Assembly: GCA_933822405.4 (NCBI GenBank)
Contig: CAKOGP040000002.1
Location: forward strand, 64,599-128,598
Direction: 5' to 3'
Source of the DNA: Cylindrotheca closterium
Taxonomy: Eukaryota > Bacillariophyta > Bacillariophyceae > Bacillariales > Bacillariaceae
DNA length: 64,000 nucleotides
Shown: piece after piece, positions 18,429-28,346 of the stretch
How the letters are laid out: every line of letters begins with the position of its first letter
How positions within the stretch are numbered: the first letter of the stretch is position 1
Notes under the pieces: model-generated
Databases searched by the model: none
What the model saw: the letters and a program-made list of their open reading frames with translations, nothing else
What the model was told of the DNA's origin: nothing
Made by a program: the position numbers and the translations under genes

Positions 18429-19313
18429 CTATTGCGGTGAGAAGTTTGAAGCTGTTAACGATAGTAAGCTTGACGCTTCGCGCTGCATGATTGGAAGTTC
18501 GTGTCGATGTCCATACTCTCGAAGAGATGATATGTATGGTAGTAGGAGGTGCTTCAGGAATGGCCCCACAACAGCTGGTTCCAGTGTATATAATATTCGT
18601 AAGCAAGATAGGGTCATTGTTGTGATCCCTTCGGTGTAATTTGACTCCATATTGTCAATAACCGTCTGTATCATCGGTTGCCAGAATGGAGATGCAAAAT
18701 CAATGGATCTCTTCTTCTTCGCGTCAGACAGTATGGATACTGTTCCGAGAGCATAGAGGAGAATCAAAAGTGCTGCTTCATGATGCCTCCCCGATCCTAA
18801 TCCGCGTGGAATCAAGTCATCTTCATCTTCATAGACAAACTCTTCAGAGCTTTCCGAAAAGTACAGAGACGGCGATTCATAATCATTAGCATTGACCTCG
18901 TCGTTTAGCTCAATTTCATCATCGTCGTCATCATCATCGTTATCTTTAGCAGTGAGAAATGGTAGAAAAACAAGCTGCAGCTTCTTTCCTACGTCACTCT
19001 CTCCATATATCAGTGACATGGAGGCATCTTGTGAAAGCTGTTTTTTATCTCGGACAATTTCTAGAAGTTGGTTGAGGCCCTCGCGATGGTGGTCGGTATC
19101 ATCATTGGATAAGAAGGAAATACATGTTGGAAGGCGATCATTGTAGTTTTCAGTCGTGGTGGAATTTATATCGTCATCTTCAGTTTCAGTGATGGTCGAT
19201 AGGGTGAACGCGTCTGGTTTTGTTCTTTCGTGTTTCTTGGTTCTTTCTTGTTTGCCTCTTCCAAACCAATTGCGGTTCCGACGTTGAAATAGACTTCCTC
19301 TAAGGATTGGCAT
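18429..19313 (-). CDS. Unknown helical protein with acidic insert, 294 aa
   Basis: The open frame begins at a TTG; the first ATG is 19313 (MPILRGSLFQRR). The N-terminus is strongly basic (RNRNWFGRGKQERTKKHERTK). Two helical blocks flank a long acidic region with a run of seven Asp. The C-terminal block (LLILLYALGTVSIL, then TMTLSCLRILYTLEP) looks like HEAT/armadillo-type repeats, but the match is weak. Its last 28 codons are duplicated in a broken form at 16655-16770. No known family was recognised. Confidence 0.6.
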   Translation of the reverse strand: MPILRGSLFQRRNRNWFGRGKQERTKKHERTKPDAFTLSTITETEDDDINSTTTENYNDRLPTCISFLSNDDTDHHREGLNQLLEIVRDKKQLSQDASMSLIYGESDVGKKLQLVFLPFLTAKDNDDDDDDDEIELNDEVNANDYESPSLYFSESSEEFVYEDEDDLIPRGLGSGRHHEAALLILLYALGTVSILSDAKKKRSIDFASPFWQPMIQTVIDNMESNYTEGITTMTLSCLRILYTLEPAVVGPFLKHLLLPYISSLREYGHRHELPIMQREASSLLSLTASNFSPQ

Positions 19314-19721
19314 ACTGGTGGTCAATAGTCGTTGTTGTTATGCAATACAGTGGCAACTATGAAAAAGACTTTGGGTTGGTATGTCGGAGTTCTTGTTGGA
19401 GTGAAAAAAAATGTGACTTCTCGGCAAGAATGAAAACTGGTTCGTTCCGAATTGTTCTTCGAAAGCAGTCGAAGCAGTCAAACACGCGTTTGAAGTGACA
19501 AGCAACGAACGGCAACTATATTTTAAAAAAAAACTGTTGAAGCACTGTGCTTGGAAAATAACAGTGCCAAGCACAACCACGTATCTAGAGAGACACAATG
19601 ATAAACGAATAGTGCACAAACAAATCTAACTATCACGTATTCATCGAAGAATGTTGCTAGAGGTTTGAGAGTAACTTGTTTATCGATGATTTTACGGACA
19701 GAGTCTTCAGATGGTGTGTGA
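19314..19721. other. Intergenic region, no gene supported
   Basis: 408 bp. A minus-strand frame (19338-19619) starts only at TTG and shows no splice signal that joins it to the next gene, so it was not called. Confidence 0.4.
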
Positions 19722-21036
19722 TTATACCTTGCTGTAATCCAATTTCGATTCCAGCTTCTTATTGTCGAGAATCTTACGAGCTGCCTTCATAAAGTCCTCT
19801 TCTAGAACGTAGTCGCGATCTGATCGAATGGCGAAAAGACCTGCTTCTGTGCAAACATTTCTCATATCGGCCCCATTCAAACCATCAGCAAGCTTGACAA
19901 CGCTTTCGTAGTCAATGTCACCCTTTTTGGTAATGTTTTGCGCGTGAATCTTGAGAATTTCCATGCGTTGTGTCTCGTTGGGTTCTGGGATTTCAATCTT
20001 ACGATCCAATCTACCTGGTCGTAGCAGGGCAGGATCCAAAATATCGGGTCTGTTGGTTGCCATGACCATCTTGACGGCTCCTTGTTCTTCGAAACCGTCC
20101 ATTTGATTCAAAAGTTCCATCAGGGTGCGTTGAATCTCACGATCGGCGGAAGTACCTTCACTGAAACGCGATCCACCAATGGCATCAATCTCATCCATGA
20201 AAATGACACATGGTTCGTGGTCTCTGGCAAAGCCAAACATTTCACGAATGATACGTGCGGATTCTCCAATGTACTTGTCGACAATAGCGGAAGCGACAAC
20301 CTTCAAAAATGTTGCGTTGATATTGCTTGCCAAAGCCCGAGCAAGTAGAGTCTTTCCCGTTCCTGGTGGTCCATATAGCAAGACACCCTTTGGAGCCTGT
20401 TGCATAACGTTGAAGAAGAGAGCAGAAAGTGCATTGGTTAGTCTATCAGATCAGATAGCCATTTCAATGACAACACGTTTCTCACAATAAGATACTAACC
20501 TTAATTCCAACGCGAATGAATAGCTCAGGGTTGGTAAGAGGCAATTCAATTACTTCTCTGAGCTCTCGAATTTGTTCATTCAAACCTCCAACATCAGCAA
20601 AGGAGACACCGCCATCTTCCTCACCAGCTTGCATATGAAAGACAGTAGGATCGACCTCTCTAGGAAGCACTCTCATGATTGTCAATGTGGTCATATCCAA
20701 AGCAACTCGAGTTCCAGGCTTCAATTTTTCGTGACTCAATCGAGATCGACATCCAACAACATAACGAGGTCCACTGGAAGCCTTGACAATGAATCTCTCA
20801 CTGTCCAGGCGCTTCAATACATCCCCAATGATTTGACCCACACTTTGTAAGGCATTCAAATCGTCCTCGGTTTTCTGATAACGAGCCGCCAAGCCTTTCA
20901 CATCTTCCCTCATGCGCTTCAAACGAGCTTCGACTTCCCGATGCTCTCGGATCTTGGATCGGTATTGTTCTAGAACCTGTTCTCGCTCCGACTGTTCGCG
21001 TTGTTGCCGCGTTTCATCTTCGTTGGTGTCGCTCAT
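19722..21036 (-). CDS. RPT4: 26S proteasome regulatory ATPase Rpt4 (PSMC6/10B), 403 aa, complete
   Basis: AAA ATPase of the 19S proteasome base. Exon 1 is 20500-21036, the intron is 20397-20499 (103 bp, GTTAGT and AACAG ends, phase 0) and exon 2 is 19722-20396. The upstream frame starts at TTG, so ATG 21036 ([12 protein letters not shown]) is used. The order is: coiled coil (about 10-65), OB fold (about 70-135, with the YVVGCRSR segment), then the AAA core with Walker [14 protein letters not shown], Walker [13 protein letters not shown], an arginine-finger-region motif LRPGRLDRK, and the C-terminal lid ending [21 protein letters not shown] and the KLDY end are typical of Rpt4. The length is close to the human protein (389 aa). 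Confidence 0.95.
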
Positions 21037-21400
21037 TTCCAATTAGATTATGTTTCTTGTTCGTGCTCTTTGCCAAACAGAAGGATCAAGCACTGCTTCA
21101 GGCTTCAGGTGATGAAAGGAAGGCACTGTCGATGATCCGACCGTTTCGACCCAGCTTCGTTCTGGATCATCGAGGTTCTTTTGGATCGGAGGGATCGAAA
21201 ACCTGCAAAATACACAAAGCTGGAACAGTACCTATTCGACTGAAGCGATTACTTCAGACTGGAATTTGGATGCTGTAGGCAACCCGGCTGCCATGCTGTA
21301 GAAGCGAGAAATAAAATGGAAAATTTGAATATTACAAAATTAGGACCTACTTTCATTTGTAGGCATATACAACAAAAAATTCGGCAAAATTGGGAGCCGT
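21037..21400. other. Intergenic region, nothing recognised
   Basis: 364 bp between Rpt4 (its upstream side) and the 3' end of the CRAL-TRIO gene. No supported frame or RNA gene. Confidence 0.4.
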
Positions 21401-22234
21401 TTAGCTCTGATTGTCCTCAAACAACTTCAAATCAATGTAATCCTCCACCAATTCTGACGAGCTAGCCCACCCAGAGGCCATGTCGCGTGGTAGATGGGCC
21501 TGGTACCCTTCATCAAAGTATTTACCGATAGTATCACTGGTAATAAAGTGAACTTTCTTAGACAATGCATCGGATACAAGGGGCTTCAACATTTGCCAGA
21601 ATTGCCGAAAGACCTTGGGAGCGTCCACAAAAAGGACAAGTGCAACCTTGGTTGGGACCATCTCTCCCTGTAAAAGTTGCAATACTCGCTTCGAGTTCTC
21701 ACGGTGAATGTTTTTACTGCTGTAGCCAATCAGATTGACGATGATTGCAAGACCTTTCTGGCATTGCTCCTCTGTTTGGCTCATGTCGTTCATTACATAA
21801 CAAAAGTTTTCAATGAATGCGTCGCTCCCAGTTGGCGAAGGGATGTATCTTGAAGGTCGGATGTAGAGCACTTGTGCTTTCTCCTTCTTGGTTCGTAGTT
21901 CCAAAGGGAACAGCATCTTCTTCTTAAATTGAGAAACTAGGTCTCCTTCCATTCGCAGCTTCAAATAGGCATCGTCATGCTTATTCTTTATCGCCTCGCG
22001 AGTGGCGATGGCATTGAATGAATGGAAGTGTTCAAACCGAATCATTTGCTGTCTGGAAAGAGTGATTCCCTCCTTTCGGCAGAATTCTCTTACCTGTGCG
22101 TGGCACAGCTCTCTCTCCTCGCCATAACTCGATGAAGATGAGGATGCTTCCTCGGGTTCTGTATCTGAAGAGCGCTCTTTGCTCGCTGAGAGAAAGGCAA
22201 TCTTTTGGGAACGGGCTCGGCTGAGTAGTTTCAT
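21401..22234 (-). CDS. CRAL-TRIO (Sec14-like) lipid-binding protein, 277 aa
   Basis: The frame begins at TTG 22297; ATG 22234 (MKLLSRARSQ) is the first methionine in a good context. Residues about 35-75 are a Ser/Glu linker. About 50-110 form the helical CRAL-TRIO N-lobe (CHAQVREFCRKEGITLSRQQMIR). The lipid-binding domain follows: GLAIIVNLIGYS, then ENSKRVLQLLQGEMVPTKVA, then VDAPKVFRQFWQMLKPLVS, matching the Sec14 pattern of a beta strand, an amphipathic gate region and a floor helix. Such proteins bind or transfer phosphoinositides, phosphatidylcholine, tocopherol or other hydrophobic ligands. There is no GOLD domain and no targeting peptide, so it is probably cytosolic. The ligand cannot be inferred. 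Confidence 0.82.
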   Translation of the reverse strand: MKLLSRARSQKIAFLSASKERSSDTEPEEASSSSSSYGEERELCHAQVREFCRKEGITLSRQQMIRFEHFHSFNAIATREAIKNKHDDAYLKLRMEGDLVSQFKKKMLFPLELRTKKEKAQVLYIRPSRYIPSPTGSDAFIENFCYVMNDMSQTEEQCQKGLAIIVNLIGYSSKNIHRENSKRVLQLLQGEMVPTKVALVLFVDAPKVFRQFWQMLKPLVSDALSKKVHFITSDTIGKYFDEGYQAHLPRDMASGWASSSELVEDYIDLKLFEDNQS

Positions 22235-22745
22235 CTTCTGGGACTTTTTGTGTTTCCTTGTTTTCAAATTTATGATGTTGTTGTCACCAAAGGTCAAGAA
22301 CGGAGGCAGGAAGAAAATGTGGTCATGTGCTTACGATTAGGAAATCTACCGGAATTTTTATCTGGTCAGCGAGAGTTTTATGTTCTTAGACATATAAGTG
22401 GAAAACACGTGTTAACAGTTTTCACCGATGAAGTCGAACAATAAATGCCTTTTGTGCTTCTGTATTTATGCAATTGCGCGATCAATATCTCGTCGTCATA
22501 GGTGTACTTTAAGTAAACATCCGATTTTAAGGCGGCAGCAGTTCTCCAAGTCGGGAAGGGATTTTGTGATACAAGTACAGCAATTGTGCCATGGTAGTTC
22601 AGGTCTGCTGCACCGAACTTCTGATCAAAAGCGAACATGCAACCATACTGTAGAGTACGAGTACTGGTACCTGGTACCTGGTACCTACCCGTCGGTACTT
22701 TTGGTTGAATACTTAACAGGCATTATAATAATAGTAATGTAATTT
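22235..22745. other. Intergenic region with short GGTACC repeat
   Basis: 511 bp between the 5' end of the CRAL-TRIO gene and the 3' end of the zeaxanthin epoxidase gene. The only structure seen is the CTGGTAC repeat listed separately. Confidence 0.5.
22664..22684. repeat. Three perfect 7-bp CTGGTAC units
   Basis: CTGGTAC three times head to tail, each junction creating the palindrome GGTACC, flanked by GAGTACT and CTACCC. Confidence 0.85.
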
Positions 22746-24602
22746 TTAAAATTCGGAAGTGTACAAGAATCGCAAGATCCATGGCATGGAAAGTTGTGTC
22801 ATTTTTAGGAAGAAGGGTCCCAGTAACGGAATGGTCATCATCAAGTCAAAATCCACTAGCAAATCGCTTCCCAATTGAGCAAAGCCTTGGATAATGGCTG
22901 TTCGAATCACGCGGACTCGGGAATACTTGCCCAAGGCTCCTGGAATGTTCTTGGTATGAGTAACCTCACCAAGTTCCTCTCCAAGACGGAAACTATCTTC
23001 GGTGGCTTGGCAACCACCTTGACCAAGGTTTGGCATCATGGGATGAGCGGCATCTCCACAAAGCGCGACTGGTCCCTTGGCCCATGGACTCCACAAACGC
23101 TGGACATCGGGGGTAGCCAATAGTGGGGCTCCATCATACAAATCTCGGCGCTTAATGTCTTCTTCGGAAGAAGCGTTGATCAATTCCAAGGCAAAGGGGT
23201 CCCATTCATTTCCATCAGCATCCCCGCCACTTCCAATAGCAGCAAACTCCTTCCGAAGCCGTGTAAGCTTGGGAGTAGGATCTTCTGGGGTTGGTTCGGG
23301 GTCGACACCTCCGGCTGGTTCTCGGATCAGTGCAAACCACTGTTGACGTTCACCACCTCCATCGGTACTGACGAAGTACTTCTTTTCTCCAAGCAAAATC
23401 TGATACGAAACATCTTCAATGTTGGACGCGCGGTGGGGTGCCAGAGCGGCATAACAAGTGAAACCAGAGAATCGACGATCGGCTTGGGCGGCAATCTTGA
23501 CAGTATCTCGGGCCAATTTGCGGGCCTCTTTGTCGTCAATGGCACCACCAGCAGCACCAGAAGCAGCAAATCCACCAGCCCCTTCTCCCAAACCATGAAG
23601 AATCTTGCGTATTTGCGACCAAATTCCATCGGCACCGACAAGCACATCAGCGTAGGCCTTGGTGCCATCTTCCAAAGTGGCGACAATCCCTCTGCCATCA
23701 CCCAAGTCTTCGTAGCTTTGGATACGGGATTTGATGCGAACAGTTCCTTCAGGAAGGCCATGCTTGACCATGATCTGTTGAATGACAGGACGATCGACCA
23801 CGACAGTGGCCGGAAGACCAGCTTCCAAAGCAGGTCCAATGGTATCGAATCGAACCAACCAATCACCTGCATCATAAAGTCCTGCCAGCTTGTTTCCCTT
23901 GCGGTATCCAATCTTGAGTCCAGAAACACGATCGGCAGTGACAGTTCCGGCTTCAACCAACTCTTCGTAACACTTGGGCGAGATTCGTTGAATGGCACGA
24001 AGTGCGTTGGATTGAATTTGAATGGGTCCTCCATAGGGGGCATAAGAAGATGCTTGCTCGAAAATGGCCACTTTCATCCCCTTGGCGTGACAGGCAGCGG
24101 CAGTGACCAAACCAGCAAGACCACCTCCAGCTACCAAGACACGGAGGGGTTCCTCCTTGGTGACAGCACGACCACCAGCAGGAATATCTATGGGTTGTCT
24201 CCACCAAGCTTGTTCGTCCTTTTCCCCCACGCACATACCTTTCAAAGCAGCAGCATCCGCAGCTGCCTCTTGGTAACGACTCCTAATACGGTGAGTTCTG
24301 TCCTCGCTCTCGTTTTCGCGTTTGGGTGCTGTGGGTTGGGCCAAGACTTTCTTGACGTAGTTGGGCATATTGACCTTGTTGTCGGGGCTTCCATGTCCTT
24401 CGGCGAGCCAATCGATTTGGGGAAGGGCATCCTTGAATTTTCGAATGGCTTGTGCAGGCCCAAAACTTTCGGCTTGTTGACCAATAACATTGAGTTGTGT
24501 GCTAGAAACAATCGTTTGTTGTGGCGTTGAAAAGGCAATGGCTTCTCCGACCAAACATGCGACCATCAAGCAGCCAATCGTGTATTTTTCAAACCTTCCC
24601 AT
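22746..24602 (-). CDS. ZEP: Zeaxanthin epoxidase (plastid, xanthophyll cycle), 618 aa
   Basis: FAD-dependent monooxygenase that epoxidises zeaxanthin, and in diatoms the cycle pigment diatoxanthin, back to the light-harvesting form. The frame is open to 24734, but [10 protein letters not shown] (ATG 24602) gives the expected signal peptide ending GEAIA, followed by Phe (IA-F), a plastid-targeting junction. The FAD-binding GGGLAGL motif follows RVLVA at about residue 160. [19 protein letters not shown] and the second FAD motif [16 protein letters not shown] are diagnostic of the family. Higher-plant ZEP has a C-terminal FHA domain, which is absent here; the protein ends in a short hydrophobic amphipathic tail (MPWILRFLY), possibly membrane-attached. 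Diatoms carry several ZEP paralogues; which one this is cannot be decided here. It is divergent from the ferredoxin-like gene. Confidence 0.93.
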   Translation of the reverse strand: MGRFEKYTIGCLMVACLVGEAIAFSTPQQTIVSSTQLNVIGQQAESFGPAQAIRKFKDALPQIDWLAEGHGSPDNKVNMPNYVKKVLAQPTAPKRENESEDRTHRIRSRYQEAAADAAALKGMCVGEKDEQAWWRQPIDIPAGGRAVTKEEPLRVLVAGGGLAGLVTAAACHAKGMKVAIFEQASSYAPYGGPIQIQSNALRAIQRISPKCYEELVEAGTVTADRVSGLKIGYRKGNKLAGLYDAGDWLVRFDTIGPALEAGLPATVVVDRPVIQQIMVKHGLPEGTVRIKSRIQSYEDLGDGRGIVATLEDGTKAYADVLVGADGIWSQIRKILHGLGEGAGGFAASGAAGGAIDDKEARKLARDTVKIAAQADRRFSGFTCYAALAPHRASNIEDVSYQILLGEKKYFVSTDGGGERQQWFALIREPAGGVDPEPTPEDPTPKLTRLRKEFAAIGSGGDADGNEWDPFALELINASSEEDIKRRDLYDGAPLLATPDVQRLWSPWAKGPVALCGDAAHPMMPNLGQGGCQATEDSFRLGEELGEVTHTKNIPGALGKYSRVRVIRTAIIQGFAQLGSDLLVDFDLMMTIPLLGPFFLKMTQLSMPWILRFLYTSEF

Positions 24603-24923
24603 TCTTGTAGATTGTATTTTTTCCCCCTGTGGATTGATCGTTTTCTCCCAAAGAGACCTTGGCTGCAAGAGAAACAAGGTGCAGATGACAGGGATCGAAA
24701 ATGCCAACGAATACGGTTTCGTCGTCGCTTCCACGTTGAAACTTCAACCTGTAAATTTTGGAGAAAGATCGGCGTCTGTCCATGTGCATAATGTCTGCCC
24801 GTTTGCTCGTACGAAGAATGAATCCAAGTGCTGATGTGTCTATGTCAACCACATCATCTTCGACTGCCTGCCGACCTACCGGTACAGGTACACCTCTTTG
24901 CTCCAGTACTAGCTAGTCCACAG
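24603..24923. other. Divergent promoter region between ZEP and the ferredoxin-like gene
   Basis: 321 bp. Holds a TACCGGTA palindrome at 24877-24884, 40 bp before the ferredoxin-like ATG, followed by a second GGTAC. Nothing else recognised. Confidence 0.4.
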
Positions 24924-25948
24924 ATGGCCCACAGCTCACTCTCATGGGTGCTGCTCCTCTTGTTGAGTAATAATGTGCGTATCGTGCAGTCTTTGTCCCA
25001 ACCAGTCAAAGTAAGGGTCTGCCAGAACAAATATTGCAAAAAGCGTTATGCGAACCTGAAACAATGTGTCTCGCAACTCCTTCCTGAGGCCAAAGTCGAG
25101 TCGTCGGGTTGTCTCTCCCAGTGTAACGACGGCCCCAACATCGAAGTGGAAAGTGGAGGTCATGCCACCATATTGAATGGAATCCAAGATGTCACGACTG
25201 CCGCTATTTTGCTCGAACAGAATACGGAAATGAGTGTTCCCAAGATTCTTCTTGCCGCTTCCAAAATTCTGGAGCAGGTACCCTCTCTAGGTGAGTCATC
25301 AATGATATAGTTTATGTCGGGAACCCATTGCAACAACTTGCAATAACGGCTACAATATATAGAGTCGCCATCTAGAATGTACACCGTTTCTAAGATGGTG
25401 CTAATTGTAGCCAAGAGGAACGTCAAGGGAAGGGCTGGCGGTGAATCCAACTTGTTGGAGCTGTGTCGTTTAGAGCTTCTGGATCTACTACATTTTCAAA
25501 ATGCAAAAAGAGATGTATTTCTCACCTGTTTTTGTCTTTTCATTTTTATTGATCTAAAGATTCGGCAGAAGGATTGAGATATCTGAATAGCGTCATTTCC
25601 AAATTGGAAGCATCGGAATATAAGGCATCACCTGCCATGGCGCGAGCACTGGTGGTAAGGGCTGACTTACATCTCCAATCTGGAGAGCCAGGCAAAGCCT
25701 TGGAGGATGCCCAACGAGTTCTAGAGCTGAAGCAGGTTGCCACCTCGGAGACCCTAGCCTTGGCCTATCGGATTCTGGCGGATACGGAGGAAAACAAAGT
25801 CCGTGTCATTGCAGTCTTGCAACAATGGCAAAAGGATCTCCCTGAGTTTCGCACCAAACTGCAACATGAGATTCAACGAATAGTAGATAGCATGGACCAC
25901 GATGGTGATGATGGCAGTAAGGGAAGAAATTCCTTCATGCCTGTCTAG
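24924..25948 (+). CDS. Thioredoxin-like [2Fe-2S] protein fused to a TPR-like helical domain, 251 aa
   Basis: Exon 1 is 24924-25290, the intron 25291-25559 (269 bp, GTGAGT and AAAG ends, phase 1) and exon 2 25560-25948; the joined length is exact. The start MAHSSLSWVLLLLL is a signal peptide ending near RIVQS-LSQ, possibly plastid-directed, though the +1 residue is not aromatic. Residues about 30-95 form a thioredoxin-fold [2Fe-2S] ferredoxin with four Cys arranged C-x4-C (VCQNKYCKK) and C-x3-C (GCLSQCNDGPN), as in NuoE-type and shethna-type proteins. Exon 2 has a tetratricopeptide-like pair of helices (ARALVVRADLHLQSGEPGKALEDAQRVLEL). Inference: an electron carrier with a protein-docking tail. 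The upstream ATG (24834) would give a longer N-terminus with no clear signal. Confidence 0.75.
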
Positions 25949-26097
25949 GTTGATTTTCAAGAATCTCCTACTGTAAACTACAAATCTCCTTTTTAATGTT
26001 TCTTATTTTTTGCTATAAATCACTAATGTATCATCATCGATGAATGAATGACAGGTGTCTAACATGAAAGTGAAGTATAATGTCCTTCATGCAGTCC

Positions 26098-26950
26098 TTA
26101 CCTCCGAGTCCCCTCTTCTTCGCCGTTGTTGGCACTTCCCTTAGGGTATCCTGCAACAGAAACTAGATTGATACAGTATCGGTTGCCATTTCTAAGAAAG
26201 GGAGAGTTGATGAACATTGATCGTGAGCTCTGAGGTAAATGATTCATCAATACCAATCAATGCGCAACAGGTAATACAAAAAGCTTACTTATCGGGAATA
26301 TTGTGTCCAAGGTGAGTTCCATCTACCGACACAGTCTCGCCATCTGACAACACACGCACAACATCCCAGTTGACTTCGTCGTCGCGAAAAGATGGCCAGC
26401 CATGAAGGGTACTTTCCTTGATCCATTGTTGCCAATTACGTCCCTTGGGAGCATTGAACAAGGGTTTGCCAGTATTCGAATCAAAGAACGTCACTTCTTC
26501 GTCGCCACTTTGGTCAATCTCATCCAAAAAAGTTGTAGATTTCCAGTATCCAGCATATTCGGCATAGTGCTAAGATTGCAATTTTTTACAAGGATGTTGA
26601 GTCGACAATTTGAAATTGGCGATTGTTGCTAAGCATAATCAACTGCTGCTTACTCGATTGAAATTGCAAATGCGATCCGCTGTGTCTCGATCACAATCCC
26701 ATCGTAACTTTTCTTGGACAGGTGTGTGGGAAGTTCCGTGCTCCTTCTTGCTCATGATTGCTTCGGTACCTGGAACACACGGAGGTTCGCACGGGACTCG
26801 AGCTTCGACAACTCCGGCCATGAGTGCCGTAGACACAAGGAAGAGTCCTCCAAGAGCAGCTAGTGGGTACACCATTTTCTTAAGAGGATTGTTTCTGGTT
26901 TGTTGGTCACTGGAAGGGATCAATTGTTCAATCTCAAACTCTTGCTTCAT
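26098..26950 (-). CDS. MsrB-like protein with N-terminal membrane anchor, 223 aa, three exons
   Basis: Exons are 26654-26950, 26289-26569 and 26098-26191. Introns are 84 bp (GTAAGC, CTTAG) and 97 bp (GTAAGC, CTTAG); the phases (0 and 2) fit exactly. Residues about 26-50 are a hydrophobic anchor (YPLAALGGLFLVSTALMAGVV), followed by a Cys/Pro motif VPCEPPCVPG. The C-terminal domain shows GWPSF, then THLGHNIPD, then NRYCINLVSVAG. These correspond to the GWPSF, AHLGHVF and RYCIN blocks of methionine-R-sulfoxide reductase B, with the catalytic Cys in RYC. The two CxxC zinc pairs of bacterial MsrB are not seen. Inference: a membrane-bound methionine-sulfoxide reductase or relative; the compartment is unknown. 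Exon 3 is too short to appear as an independent frame. Confidence 0.72.
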
Positions 26951-27504
26951 GAACTGCTGCGATGGACTTGTGTGAGATCATCGTTGAAAGAAACAAAGAA
27001 CGATCGCTCGCACCACGTTTTCTTACCCGTGCAGTTTAGAGAGACTAAACCAGTACTAGTGCTTTTCTTGTTATGATCTTTTGAACTTCTTCGAACTCGA
27101 CTGTGTCTCTGATCTTTCACCTCTTCTCCTTTGTTGCTTGACTATTCTTAGCCTACTCCATATGCAGTCTCAGCTCTGGAAATTACAGCCCAGCATTCCC
27201 TAAATTACTGTGCAACTATGAAGAAAGAGCGAGGAGGAGATGCTGGAAGCTTTACTTTCGCTGGGAGGTCGGAAATATTAGTGGTTTAGACTTATATTGT
27301 TTCTTTTACTTAAAAAGCAATAATGTAGTTCAAGGTGATTACTGCTATACACTTTCAACCTTGCAAGAGAAATCGCTCTCTCGCAAGACTATCGGTTACT
27401 GGTAGTGATTGTTTTCGACTCTTATCATTATATTTGCGTAATTTTAGTCAAGATCGAACTGCAGTTTCTTTCAAATCTTGAGCCATCTACAGTAAGGTTC
27501 TAGA
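26951..27504. other. Intergenic region, nothing recognised
   Basis: 554 bp of low-GC sequence upstream of the MsrB-like gene. No supported frame or RNA gene. Confidence 0.4.
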
Positions 27505-27912
27505 CTACCGGTATATTACTTCCTGCTCAACTTCTTCTTTGATCTCGTCGAGACGTTTGTAAAGTGCTTGAATTTGCAGTCTCGCCCACGATTGATAAAC
27601 GATGGCGACATGGCTGTCGCATTCTGCATCGGTCATTTTATCCATCCCATCCTTCAATAGAGCAATATTTCTGAGAATCTCCAGTCCTTCCAATTTCAAG
27701 GTGCTGGTTTCGTCAGCGCTTGGAGAGTCGCATACTTCCACTTGGCAACCTTTACGACACGAACGGAAGATGCCGCCGAGTCTTATGGTAAAACTCTTCT
27801 TTGGTGTGTTACTCATTATCATTCCTTCGACACGAACTGCTCCTCCTCTGAGATGCAAACTGTGCAAGGGATTTAGAAGAAATCCCATGGCCTTCTTTGT
27901 TGCTTTGTTCAT
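27505..27912 (-). CDS. Hypothetical protein, 135 aa
   Basis: The frame starts at TTG 27963; the first ATG is 27912 (MNKATKKAMG). The N-terminus is weakly hydrophobic (MGFLLNPLHSLHLRGG). The middle has a Cys-containing basic stretch (FRSCRKGCQVEVCD), and the C-terminal half is a predicted amphipathic helix pair ending in an acidic coiled coil (YKRLDEIKEEVEQE). No family recognised. A further 5' exon may exist in the 27960-28184 minus frame, but no confident splice sites join them. Confidence 0.45.
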   Translation of the reverse strand: MNKATKKAMGFLLNPLHSLHLRGGAVRVEGMIMSNTPKKSFTIRLGGIFRSCRKGCQVEVCDSPSADETSTLKLEGLEILRNIALLKDGMDKMTDAECDSHVAIVYQSWARLQIQALYKRLDEIKEEVEQEVIYR

Positions 27913-28346
27913 TGTGTCAATCTCGTTCGTTTTCTCACTACAATTAGCTATTTCTCCATTCAAGGAAAAGTGACTGTCTTCGAAAGTAAAACTAAGATTG
28001 AAGCATCGTGGATCATTCTCGATTTCTCGAGCTGGTGGGATTTTCCGTTTCTTCCTTGTAGTACCAATCCTTCTGTTGTGAACGCATCGTCGGTTTCTTC
28101 GTCATTGCGTGTTGTCAAGAAATGTGATGATCTGATTGATTCTTCGTGCGACATCCAAACGACACCAGAAATAGCGGCGAGCAATTAAATATATTATATT
28201 TTATTCATTCATGAGGTTTGTATTGATTTCAGCGAATTATTTGCGACTGAAAAATTGGCGCCACGCAAACTGCAAGCTGTCGACATACTGTGCCCCACCT
28301 CCTCAAGCAACCCTTCATTGGTCTCTTCTAGCATTATCTTCCAGCA
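27913..28346. other. Intergenic region with possible uncalled 5' exon
   Basis: 434 bp between two divergent unknown genes. Both strands are open for about 70 codons (27960-28188), so an extra exon of the minus-strand gene is possible but unproven. Confidence 0.3.

Noticed and set aside
19338..19619. Possible signal-peptide frame upstream of the 18.4-19.3 kb gene
   Set aside because: Starts only at TTG and no donor or acceptor joins it in phase.
23343..24530. Long plus-strand frame of 395 codons antisense to zeaxanthin epoxidase
   Set aside because: A shadow of the ZEP coding frame: ZEP has clear domain motifs and targeting on the minus strand, while the plus frame has no recognisable domain and a low-complexity look.
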